A stretch of DNA of 43,932 nt, taken from Rodentolepis nana. Its lineage: Eukaryota > Platyhelminthes > Cestoda > Cyclophyllidea > Hymenolepididae. The notes beneath the pieces were generated by a model. It was not told the origin of the DNA and did not search any database. It worked only from the letters and a program-made list of their open reading frames with translations. The stretch covers positions 1 to 43,932 of the forward strand of contig UZAE01012385.1 of NCBI GenBank assembly GCA_900617975.1, written 5' to 3'. Numbering within the stretch: the stretch's first letter is position 1; every line of letters begins with the position of its first letter. Shown here piece by piece: positions 24,716 to 34,500 of this stretch. A program made the position numbers and the translations under genes.

Positions 24716-26767
24716 AGCTCGAGCTGATACAAAAGTGGCCTAATGAGTGCTTTTCAATAAGAGAAAAACCATCCCAAAGCACAGACCTGAGTTAAGAGAG
24801 CCTCAAGTGCTGGACTTTCAAGGCTATATGAAGAGTGCTTAAATAATAATATAGGTTAAGGCTGATGGCTTATACCAATTCGTAGTTTTCAAAACTACCA
24901 ATCATTTAGGACTAGCTGAGCGACTGGGTGATATTTCTAAGTAATTGATGGGCCTGAAGCTAACAAAATTAACTCCGCTCAGGAGTATTATATCTCGAAC
25001 CCATCACTCCTTTTCAAAGCTTAAATACGAGACGTTTAAAGCTACAAAATGGCGACAAACTTCGCCGACTAAATTACCCAACTCGTGTATTGGATAAATG
25101 AAGTTAAGAATAAAGATTGGAATTGCGGATAGTAGGGTGTTCCTCGTTATGCATTGTGATAAACCCTCTTTCTAATTATCAAAGTAAGACAATGGCCTTT
25201 GTCTAACCAGAAGACTGGAGACAGATCCCGAGCATATTTTACCCCAACGGCTAGAATGACTGTTCGAGTATAAGTGGTAACCGTGTTAGAAGTCGATTCA
25301 CAATTTTGCTGAACCAAATTTAAGCACTAACACCGAGACCCAAGGTGCGCCAACTAAGAAAATGGACTCAACGGCTAAATTATTCTGTATAAATATCCTC
25401 ATAGGATCAATGGTGAATGTTTATAGTCAACGAAATAAAACGGCTGTCCCATCCCACATTTTGTTTTATGGTCCTTAATTTTATGCTTAAATAATGTGGA
25501 TTTTATGTACTTTTACATTTACTTGCATCACCTATATGGTGTCCGTTAAAGATATATTTACACTGCACTTGCTGGCGATAGAAAGAGCAAGTGTAAGACA
25601 GATAAATGAGATGACTCATGATGTAGAAGAAGCAAAAAAGTGTATTTTACACTCTATGGATAGAAAGCAATAATTGTGTTGGTCGTAATCGGTGGACCCA
25701 GCCAACACGAACACTAAGAGAGGAGCCTGTAAGCGCTCCTTAAATGACGAAGCGGAAAAATCGGAATAGTAGTTAAAAACACGAGATCTTTAAAAAGTAG
25801 AAATACGCCCTCAGATACAAACTATAAGTAGTAGTAACTGAAACAACTGGAAAATATAAGTACAAACAAAATCTGAGTAAATTCTGCACTTATAAATGAA
25901 CTTTCCAAGTTGGGACAAATTTAAGGAAACTATATCGATAAGAAAATAGTTTTCTTAAAAGGCAAACCGGAAAGAAAGAACGCAACAGTAATTGGAACCG
26001 AATAGTAATGTCTAGACGACATCAAATACTTTGTCAAAATAAAACATTTAAACTTGAATATAATCAAATCGCTAATAAATATTTTAATAATTAAAAAATA
26101 ACAAAAGACACTTTTTTTAAAACCGAAATATTTACAAAGATATAAGCGATTAAAGCAGATTAGGTAATTTAGTGGAAATTGATAACCGAATAAAACTTTC
26201 CAAATTTAATACAAACGTAATCAAACTAAACCATGTACTTAAATATAGCCGTGACTTACCAAATTGATTAAGTTGAGGGAAGAAAGGAATTGCAGCATAG
26301 TTTGCAGAGGCAACAGTACGTCCAGTGAAATTCTATCCAATCGGGGCACAAATTGAATTAGTGAAAAATAAAAGAAAGCGCTGGAAAAAGTATAGGAATA
26401 ACACTATTGCTTACCGGATCACCAGTTGCGAGAAAAGCATTTTCGGAGACAAACTCATCCGAAATTACTGGAGCTCCAACGAGGGATTGTACACCCTGAA
26501 CGCAGAAATTCTTAGGAGGAATGGTCGATACAACAGCTTGCTCCTGACTTAATCTATTACAAGTAAAATGATGAGAAATTACTATTACCTTGACGCCAGA
26601 ATATCATTAATTCTTTGATGCAGAGCAGATGAAACATTCAGCGCAGCTGATAATTTTGGGGTGCTCATTTTAGGAATTAAATTTGTTGCCTCCTTTAACT
26701 AATAACAAATTTTAAAATGTGAAATTAAGCTTACGAGGCGATCAAAAACCGAATCGGCGTCAAGCAT
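12757..26767 (-). CDS. C2H2 zinc-finger transcription factor, nine coding exons, 773 aa
   Basis: Exons on the minus strand, in order: 26735-26767, 26589-26698, 26415-26553, 26260-26332, 21543-21862, 16942-17612, 15134-15390, 13649-13914, 12757-13209. All have GT-AG borders and phases match throughout (2322 nt, 773 codons plus stop). The N-terminus (1-118) is a moderately conserved-looking region with no motif I know. Residues 119-225 are rich in Gln, Thr, Gly and Pro. Five C2H2 fingers with TGEKPY-type linkers occupy about 320-452; the last finger is completed across an intron. The C-terminal 320 residues are Ser/Thr-rich with short poly-Gln, poly-Ala and His clusters, ending in Ala-Asp-Val. 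A DNA-binding nuclear regulator with glutamine-rich activation domains is inferred. I do not recognise an orthologue. Introns 1-3 are 36, 35 and 82 nt; the later five are 0.4-4.4 kb. Confidence 0.9.
13210..13648 (-). other. Intron 8 of the zinc-finger gene
   Basis: 439-nt intron with donor GTAAGC and acceptor TTTTAG immediately before an ATG codon. No other content is recognised. Confidence 0.8.
13915..15133 (-). other. Intron 7 of the zinc-finger gene
   Basis: 1219-nt intron with donor GTAAGT and acceptor TCTCACAG. No mobile element or RNA is recognised. Confidence 0.8.
15391..16941 (-). other. Intron 6 of the zinc-finger gene
   Basis: 1551-nt intron that splits the fifth zinc finger between its two histidines. 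Donor GTAAGT, acceptor CCCCACAG. It contains an 11-nt C run at 16090-16100 and nothing else recognisable. Confidence 0.8.
16942..17612 (-). CDS. Zinc-finger exon (exon 6) of the transcription factor
   Basis: The largest internal exon, 671 nt, enters in phase 0 and leaves after two bases of a codon. It carries fingers one to four complete and most of finger five. The pattern is C-x2-C-x12-H-x3-H with linkers HTGEKPY or HTGERPY, the standard DNA-binding array. The recognition helices differ in each finger, so a long specific site (up to 15 bp) is expected. A Gln/Asn/Pro-rich segment precedes the fingers. The plus-strand frames at 16944-17159 and 17382-17639 are shadows of this exon. Confidence 0.95.
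18162..18190 (+). repeat. Left terminal inverted repeat of mariner
   Basis: Begins TTAGGTTGGCAACTAAGTCA and matches the reverse complement of 19441-19471. The shared core GGCAACTAAGTCATTGC is exact. The expected TA target duplication has become CA on this side. Confidence 0.9.
18236..19289 (-). pseudogene. mariner transposase, frameshifted
   Basis: Fragments in order cover a whole mariner transposase (about 345 aa). The N-terminal helix-turn-helix part begins at the ATG at 19287-19289 and includes NWFERFRSGDFSL and SGRP. Next comes a second helix-turn-helix (TTRDIAEKLNVSH). The catalytic part has VTGDEKW (first Asp), HHDNARP (second Asp) and HPPYSPDLAPSDYHLF (third Asp), the DD34D signature. 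The end is NGQYLIE-stop. The reading frame breaks at about 19165, 18730 and 18605, and again at a 12-nt C run (18517-18528 as G on the plus strand) just after the second Asp. All three catalytic acids are still present, so decay is by indels rather than by loss of the active site. Confidence 0.92.
19441..19471 (+). repeat. Right terminal inverted repeat of mariner
   Basis: Reads GGCAATGACTTAGTTGCC then CACCCAA, and is followed by TA. Pairs with 18162-18190 with a few mismatches. Confidence 0.9.
19474..21542 (-). other. Upstream half of intron 5 of the zinc-finger gene
   Basis: Remainder of the 3930-nt intron 5 (17613-21542) outside the mariner. It holds C/G runs at 20346-20356, 21067-21076 and 21359-21380. 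No exon or RNA gene is recognised. Confidence 0.6.
21359..21380 (+). repeat. Poly-C tract (22 nt)
   Basis: The longest mononucleotide G/C run in the window, near the 5' end of intron 5 of the zinc-finger gene. It is a likely length-polymorphic site and a sequencing hazard. Confidence 0.95.
24120..24440 (-). promoter_or_regulatory. CpG-richer block, possible internal promoter
   Basis: About 320 nt clearly richer in GC and CG dinucleotides than the surrounding AT-rich intron. On the minus strand it has TTTTGGCGCC (24121-24130), which fits the E2F-type consensus TTTSSCGC, and two ATTGG (inverted CCAAT) motifs. It lies upstream of exon 5, whose first in-frame ATG (21858-21860) could start a shorter isoform lacking the first 119 residues. 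The composition and motifs are seen; promoter function is inference. Confidence 0.35.
24685..24712 (+). repeat. (AT)14 microsatellite
   Basis: Perfect AT dinucleotide run within intron 4. Confidence 0.95.
26735..26767 (-). CDS. First coding exon of the zinc-finger gene
   Basis: 33 nt encoding MLDADSVFDRL, with donor GTAAGC after the last codon. The chosen ATG (26765-26767) follows an upstream ATG-CGG-TTA-TAA mini-frame. The next exon begins after a 36-nt intron ending TTATTAG, in phase. The start is supported by phase continuity over all nine exons rather than by homology, so an earlier non-AUG or spliced start is possible. Confidence 0.7.
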
Positions 26768-29700
26768 TATAACCGCATATTAATTAAAGTGATTGGTTAA
26801 GAGATAATAGAATAAACTGCCGCCATGCATTAGATACTTATAAAGTTTTATGAAGCACAACAAAATAAAATTTTGTAAATATAAATGTACTTATCATAAT
26901 TCAGTAAAGATAATAAAAAAATGAAATTTAAAGATCAAAATCGATTATATTTGCAAATAATTATTGATGAATGTGGCGAGTATCGTAGATAGAAAATTCA
27001 AGGTTTGAAATAGTATCGCAAAATAAAATGATTCAAAATAAATGCTAATTCGAAATCGGAAAAGTTTTTGCTTTACTATGGCTTATGAATATATATTTCC
27101 CTTAACTCACGCTTCACATTGTCGAGTGATTTAATGTAAATTAAATTTTCTCAAATTTCAACAATAAGTTTAATTCGGATTATAGATAGAATTGCACTAA
27201 ATGTCTATTGAAAACTAATAATGATCCAAGTCTTTCTTGAAATAATCCCCATTGCTTGTAAAAACTCCAAGACCTGAATAGGATATCTTGCATGTTGCTA
27301 ATAAACTTGTAAAAATATTAGAGAGTATGAGAAGATCTGTTTAAGGCGATGAGGAATGGCGCAAACACTGATTGAGGTTTATCCACTCAATGAGAAACAC
27401 ATGGAACGATAGTTGATTAGATGCTTTTCATCCTTGACAGTGTCTGTCACTGAGATGTTTCTATAATGATCGAAATTCTGAGTTAATGAGTGCACTACAG
27501 AGTCCATCTATTTAAACTCTAAATGAGTTTCTAAGTCTTGTAAAGTTTTCTATCATTAATATTGTCCTGCTTGGTGGGCTGCTTGACACCATATAGGCTC
27601 CTTAAAAGAAAGAAGAAATAACGCTTATAAGTCACAAATCATGTTAAAAACGTTCACAACGATGTTTTGGATAGTTTAATTACGATTTGATCGAATTTTT
27701 TAACAAATTAGCTCGAATAGAACACTGTTAAATGGAGAAGCAGATTATATGTTTAGGATAATAACTTTAGGTTTAAAATTCTTTAGATAATTTAAAATTT
27801 TTCAACAAATAGTAAGTCTTTGTAATATTTTTAAATATTCTGTTCAGCCAACATTTTTAATGGCTCTATGTTGTTTGCGCCATTATCAAGAATTAAACAG
27901 GATTCATCACAGAATATTGAACTTATTTTTAAAAGATAAACTAATGGATATTATTTGCCAATGGATCTTTGATAACATAACTATTTTGTTCCATATTATT
28001 CCCAAATACCAAGTACTCTTTAATCGCATTAAACGCATAAGAATAACAAAGCATCTTCTCATAAAATCGATTTTGTATTTATTTTCAAGCATTATTTAGC
28101 TGCTAAACATTAATGATACCAGTTTGTACATATAATATTCCCCTAATTGTGCTGAAATGTTTCCAAACAATTATATTTTGTGATAGTAATTGGCTATTTC
28201 AAAATTAATAAAATTTTGATGTCACCTGTTTGATAAGCTCACATCCGGTATCTGTCAAATTTACCACAATTAGCATGAGAGCTTATTAACTGCTGAACAG
28301 GTTGTGCAAAACCAAGAAACAAACTCTTGAATTCTGACTTGACAGACGTGATCACCACCCTTTACATCATAGTGTCACAAGTATTCCATTTGCCTAATAT
28401 CGCTGATATTAAAATTGTTTTCCAGTAGTAGAAATCTCACTTTTTTTCTTTACAACTGCACACTTCCCCAGCTCGGAACATTTTGGAACCCTCAGAGATA
28501 GTTCAAATACAAACGAATACACGCTTCTGGTCATACAAAACAAATATTTTAAATCTCATCTACCTCAATTAAGTGCCATTCGCTCAGCTAACAAAGAATA
28601 AAGTGTCTTATAACCAAATTTTCATAAAAAGTAAAATGTTCAATGAAAACTATGTACTCCCGCCACTTTCGTTTTAGGCGCCTAATTATCACATGCCGTA
28701 TTTGAGAATTCTACTAAGAATGTAAAAAGATCGTGGCTTTTCTAAGTGAAAAGCATGAGTTGTGCCATATTAGTATTGCTATTTTCAAATAATACCAAAA
28801 AGGGGAATTTTCTCAATGAGAGCAAATCGCATAGGTAAATGCTTGCTTTTGCTCGACGAAACATGTCGTTTGAACATTTATCATTTTCGAATTAATTTGT
28901 CAGTGATAACTGAGTCAGCGCGCTGAACATTCAAAATACCATTACCACTCCTACATTTCTGCTCTGAGGCAGCATATCAGGCATGTCCAAATAACAGTTC
29001 AATTTATGAAGAAAATCTAGCTTTACAAATTAGTACATTGCAGAGAAATTTGGGAGATTTTCTAATTCTTTGAGATCACTTTTGCATATCATCTCGAGTT
29101 AAATAACTACAATTTGAAAAAAATAATTTTCATAATTAACATTACGAGATTATCAATTCTTAATACAATCTTACTCAGTTCGATAAATGCAATAGCTAAC
29201 AACGAACTTGACAAATCGTCATTTTACCAGAATGTTGTCTTGAAAATATGCTTGGTATGACAGAGCATATAATTCGTAAAGAAATTGACCTCGCGTCGTC
29301 GCTACAACGATGGGGTTCTGGATTTTTTCTTTGCCCAGACTGGCATGATTGTGATTTTATGTAAGGTGTCTTTCCAGATTACCGGATTAATTTGGAGCAG
29401 TTGCCTTAACAGGAAGAATGCTTATTTTGCGTTTAGTGAGCGTTTTAGCAAAGTTAAAGGAATATGATTGGAATATGTAAATAGATTAAAATGATATTTT
29501 GGAATGCGCCTTATCGGTTGACTTGCTTTCAATGTGACCCATACTGCTGCACCATATTAAATTTTTCATATTTGTGCTGTACATCTTTAAATGACGCCAA
29601 GATAAATGTGATGCATTACTCAAAACGGTGAAATTTAAATAGGGTTGAATGCTAGTTCTTTCATAAATTTGTTGATATATTGCATATTATTATGTGCTAC

Positions 29701-32084
29701 TCAAAATATTGCTCGTGTATATACTCTACATCGATAAGGTTAGGAAAACTGAATAATATTCAAATTCAATACAATGATTTGATTAATTCAATGTAATAAA
29801 TTGTGATGATGGCTATAAAATATAATTTTCTGGGTCACCAGCGTCAGAATTCAAAACATTGAACCTTTTGGCGTTTGTTTTAACCATATTGACTTCCCAA
29901 ATACTCTCAAGCCCTAGAACTTAATTATGACCTGTTATTGAACAAATGCGTGGCTTTACTACAAAGGTATGAGAATTAATGCTACTGCAATTCGCTCCTT
30001 TTTAACAAATATGGAAATAATTTGCGATAAATTTTTAATATGATTTGTCACTGTGTAAGAATCAATCATTATTCTCAAGCAGAGTTATAGTGAAGGAGGT
30101 GTGATTTTGATATTGACAGTCAGTTGTAGATTTGTTTCACTTGATTTCAAAACACGGACGGTATTAACTGAAGAACTTTGGACTAGATTGGCATCTCCAA
30201 TGTGCTGGAATAGGTCCTCATTTTGAAAATGAACTAATGTATTTTCTAATTTTACTCCCATTGCTACACAAGTGCTTTTCAACTTCAAACGGTAGAATGC
30301 GCCTGAAGTCAATTAGTGGAAAGTCTTGATAATGAGAAAGAGGGGGGGGGGAGGTACTCAAAATATACCGCATGGATATCCAGAGTCTTTCATCATTTGA
30401 ATTTTCGACTCAGGCAGTAGAGTTGTTATTACATGTCTCTCCGTTCCGGAATTACTTTTTATACTTTATCCACTTGGATTGCAATAAATGCTTCCCAGCC
30501 TTGTACAGTTCTATTTTTTGGTCGCTTTAATAGCCAAGATGGACCGGTCACGGTCGGGAAGGCAAAATGTTCTTGTGTGGCAATCGGCAGCTTTCAGTCT
30601 TGGCGTAGCAGTGAAAACACAATTAAAGTTCTAACCTTATTTGTTAAGCCTCTTTTTTAATTTACTTTGTGATGAATGAATCAAATTCCCCCCCCCCCCC
30701 CCTAAATTACCAAGTTCTTATCACTCTATGGTTACCTCTCATCACACTATGCTGTGGAAATTCCATTGAAAATTAATCTTTACCCAGAGCCAACGCATTG
30801 ATGGAACAAATGCATAAAGCTCCCATTTCGAGAAATTAATGAAAAGATCAGTGTAGAAGCAAATATGGGCTGACAAGGAACTTGGAATGTTTCTCGTGCA
30901 AGCTGACACAGACGCAGTTTGCCCAACATTCACATTTTGAGCATTTGACCTCGGAATATGGTCAATAAAGAAAAGTAAATACTAAAAAATGGTGAAGAGT
31001 AGCATCTAAATTGCAAAAGTTTTCATATCCAAATTTCACCATGAGTTTCCTTTGTGGTGAAAAGTTGCTAACCACTATCGTTTACTCTTTTTCCATATAC
31101 TTTTGAATAGAATTGCATTTTAGTAAATAATTGACCACTTGATCAAGCTCGATTGGTTCATATTACGGTTTTTTTAAAGTAGCTTTCCACGCTCTAGAAT
31201 GTTCGATAGAGAGAGAGGGCAATCTATTTTGTAAATGTAAGAGCTACAGTGTGATGGATATAGCGAGTTTCATTTGTTAGCGTGGATATCTGCTTAAAAG
31301 TACTCAATGTGAGATAAGTGCTTAAAGACTCAAGGACGTCCCAAGTTATTGAATTGCGACACTATGATGTTTGAGTGCAAAAGTGGTGATGGATCGTTAT
31401 TGAAGCCAATAATGAAATGGATACCAAATCGTCAAAATGTGCCAAGAAAAATATTTAGACCATGAGAACCCAAATTAATTGCTATGCGCCTTATGAAGTG
31501 GCATGCGAATACTTGAGTCCAAAAGGCGTTTAAAATGGAAAACGAATTGTCAAATTGTTCATAATTAAAACATGGCATAATAATTAAAGCATTTGTCATT
31601 CAAAACGAAGAGAGACTTTATTGATGTAAGTAAAAGCCCATTTAGACTAATTGTTTCGGGTTTTGAATCGATTGACGATATTTCGTGTTTAGTTTGACAG
31701 AAAATTACTCATCAGACAACAAATCAATAATTAAAAAGTATTTTGCTACTCCATTGCTTTCCGCGGCCATGGTTATGACATGAAACGATGTTGTGGCAAC
31801 GATATTGTATTGCCTCGTTTTACTTTCATTTACAGTTCAGACAAGTTACTTTGAATTATTAGCTTCATTAATGCCTACATAATGCGCAAATAGAGAAACC
31901 ATCAACTAGAAGTCTGCAATTTAAATGGAGTAGAGAAGTTGAACCATTTCTAGTCCAGAATGCAGCAAAGAGGTGCCAAGCAGTTGATCATTGACGGAAT
32001 TAAATTTGTGCCCAGTACTTTACTGAAGTTAACTATAAATTAGAGGTACATTTGTGTAGGGTAAATGCTTTTAAATATTATTTA
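26768..32084. other. Intergenic 5.3 kb, no gene supported
   Basis: Strongly AT-rich sequence upstream of the zinc-finger gene. It should include that gene's promoter, but no motif stands out. There is a 10-nt G run at 30342-30351 and a 15-nt C run at 30688-30702. The open frames at 27860-28099, 29285-29467, 30085-30312 and 30433-30660 lack motifs and partner exons. Confidence 0.45.
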
Positions 32085-32533
32085 TTTATTTATATCAAAT
32101 GGGAGGCATTATGATAGTTATTATTAGCCCGTTAGTTGACTTCAGGCTTCACAGAGGGGAAGAAAAATCAAAGTGAAAAAAGGCGAGAGGAGGGGGGGGG
32201 AAGAGAAGAGTATTTCAAAGATGTAAAATGAACAGACGCATAGGTAGAAAAAAGGTGAGGTGAGTACTGTGNGGAGGCATTATGATAGTTATTATTAGCC
32301 CGTTAGTTGACTTCAGGCTTCACAGAGGGGAAGAAAAATCAAAGTGAAAAAAGGCGAGAGGAAGGGGGGGGGGGAAGAGAAGAGTGTTTCAAAGATGTAA
32401 AAGAAACAGACGCAAAGGTAGAAAAAAGGTGAGGTGATTACTGTGGAAGTAGTGGAATATGACATAGAGTGGGGTGCCGTATGAGCATACGTTTCCCAGG
32501 GTGTACCACGTGGAGGTAAGTCTATTACGTACC
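32080..32533 (-). mobile_element. Ribozyme-headed SINE-like element, copy 9, internally duplicated across an N
   Basis: Minus-strand copy with a (TTTA)n tail at 32080-32096. The stretch 32101-32271 is repeated almost exactly at 32273-32446, separated by the single N at 32272. The head (to 32533) has AATAGACTTACC, L3 and P4, but the sequence then runs from CATACGGC into the body. J4/2 and the 3' strand of P2 are deleted, and the ribozyme is dead. Similar strings near AATGCTTTTAAATA on the left and AAGCTTTAAAATAG on the right may be a worn target-site duplication. Confidence 0.83.
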
Positions 32534-33055
32534 AAGCTTTAAAATAGTCGAACTCGATGTTCACCGACCCGAATTTAAAAAAAATGACTAATGAAGATAA
32601 TATGATTAGTTAAATATGGGCACCGATCCTTTCAATTACACAGCTTGAAAGTGTGGAAAATCGACAAATAACTTATTGGAAATCGATTGGAACGGATATA
32701 CTTCAAGACTCAAGGAAACATTATTATATCCTATCTGTTTGATGTATGACTCATCATTTCTTTCCTTCACTCCCTGAACGTTTTGAAAAATATAACAATC
32801 CCATATTAGCCAAATTTTCGTCAAAATGAACACAGTTACTTGAAGCCTCATTTTATATAAAAAATTGTCATAGTTACCAAGACACCAACAGCCAGTGCAC
32901 AAAGTAGAGGAACACCTAAGGAAAAAATTGTGGTGAAAATATGAGGAAATGAGGGCAAAATCGATCTTTTGCCGAACTTAAAGGTAATGAATTTGACAAG
33001 AGCGTAAATATTCTTTTATTTGTAAACTGATTAATTCCCATTACTTCCTCATTCA

Positions 33056-33369
33056 ATATTTATTTCAAATGGCAGGCGTTTGGATTGTTATCATTAGCCC
33101 TTTAGTTCACTTCGGGCTTAACAGAGGGAAGAAGCATCAACGGGAGGAAAAGCCGAGGGCGGTAACAGAAGAGTGATTCACAGATATAAAAGAAACAGGC
33201 AGACAAAGATAGATAAAAAGGTAAGTTGAGTACTGTGGAAGTGGTCGAATACGACATACAGTCGGGCCATGGTGGTTAGAAGTCAACTACCGGTTTATAG
33301 ACATTTTTTGTCATATGAGTATGCGTTGCCCAGGGTGCACCACGTGAAGGTAAGTCTATCACACACCCC
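33056..33369 (-). mobile_element. Ribozyme-headed SINE-like element, copy 10
   Basis: Minus-strand copy, full length from GGGG at 33366-33369 to the AAATAAATA tail near 33056. The 3' stem AGCCC/GGGCT is perfect (33096-33118). The ribozyme head is largely intact (see 33297-33369). Confidence 0.87.
33297..33369 (-). ncRNA. HDV-like ribozyme, near-intact copy
   Basis: P1 is GGGGUGU/GCACCCU, P3 is ACC/GGU, J1/4 is GGGCAA, and the catalytic C is present in ACAAAA. Defects: L3 is UUCACGU (one P1.1 cytosine lost), P4 has one C-A mismatch, and P2 has a one-base bulge (AUAGACUU with AAUGUCUAU). Confidence 0.72.
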
Positions 33370-34500
33370 TCCCCTGAACTAATATTAAAGTAACTTAAAA
33401 TCGTGTAATGAAAGATTGCAGATGACATCGTTTTCAATCCTCTGGTGCGTATGCAGCATAAATAAGCCATGACTAAGCCTCAACCCTCTTCTTTGGCAAA
33501 ACTACCCCCGAAATTAGCTTAACCACCGCGACGGTAACAGACTGACACGAAGCTTAATCATCCATTTGTAATTAATTCCATTATTGATGTTGGTTGGGTA
33601 AGAGATCTCTGCACTTTCACTGCACTTTTTCCTTGCAGGATTAGTAGCACGGCCGCACCTTCCAGATCACTCGAGTTTGCATGTTATACCTTTGCTTGAA
33701 TTATCCAATGGCTGACAATGAAGGTGAAACAATTTTAACACCTTTCCAAGGTGAAATTTTCATCTTGGTTGCAACCTGAAAATTTCAATAATAAAAAAGA
33801 CGATTACAAGCCAAACTATTAATTGAAAAACAAATGCAATCATAAATACCAATAAGGCTCATTTTGAGATGATAATAAAGAATTGCTTATAAAATGAGTC
33901 ATATCGCAAGATGGGATTGCACTGATAAATGCACCATTCCAGCCAAGTTGCTTTTTATATGAGATTTAACTATGAGAAAATAAAGAAAACAGGCACGCAG
34001 AATGCCAATGGTAATCATTCTTGTTTTTTTCAATTTTCGATCTCATTGAAAATTATCAGCGCTTCATTTTAACGTTCTATCGACTCCTAGATGAAATTTG
34101 GTCGATATTTACAGTGTCAGACACCAACTCGACAAAGGTAGATAGAAAAATGAGGTTAAGATATTTGGAAGGTAAAAGGGTGAGAGGATACTATCATCTA
34201 CCTCCATTGGCCACTACCAGGAAGCATGTGGGAAGGAGATTAGCTTATCTTAGCATTATATATATCCTCAATGTATCAGCCCCGGTTCTGGCTTGTTTGC
34301 TTTCCTCATGACTGGTGACAGTGAAGTGAAAAGTCAATGATAAAGAAAAGAAAATAGTTCTCAAGCGCTTGATAATAAACACAATTTACAAAAAATCTCC
34401 AAATGCACACAATATATTACCACAGTAAATTTAAGGAACATAAAAAAGCAAATTTTAAGATATTTAAATGTATACACAGACATTGTGATATCTAGCGTGT
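33370..34500. other. UXS1 downstream region
   Basis: Contains the presumed UXS1 3' UTR. I found no clear AATAAA on the minus strand close to the stop. The plus-strand frame at 34021-34311 has no motif. Confidence 0.45.

Larger units (their letters stand above)
21863..26259 (-). other. Intron 4 of the zinc-finger gene
   Basis: 4397-nt intron between donor G|GTAAGT at 26259 and acceptor CCCTTTAG at 21863. It contains a (AT)14 microsatellite and a GC-richer, promoter-like block (24120-24440). The frames at 22073-22678 and 23499-23708 have no motif and no matching splice sites. No ribozyme-headed repeat is present despite the length. Confidence 0.75.

Noticed and set aside
30085..30312. Minus-strand frame that reads as a plausible peptide (LVQSSSVNTVRVLKSSETN).
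   Set aside because: No motif and no in-phase partner exon with good splice sites. The opposite strand is equally open nearby.
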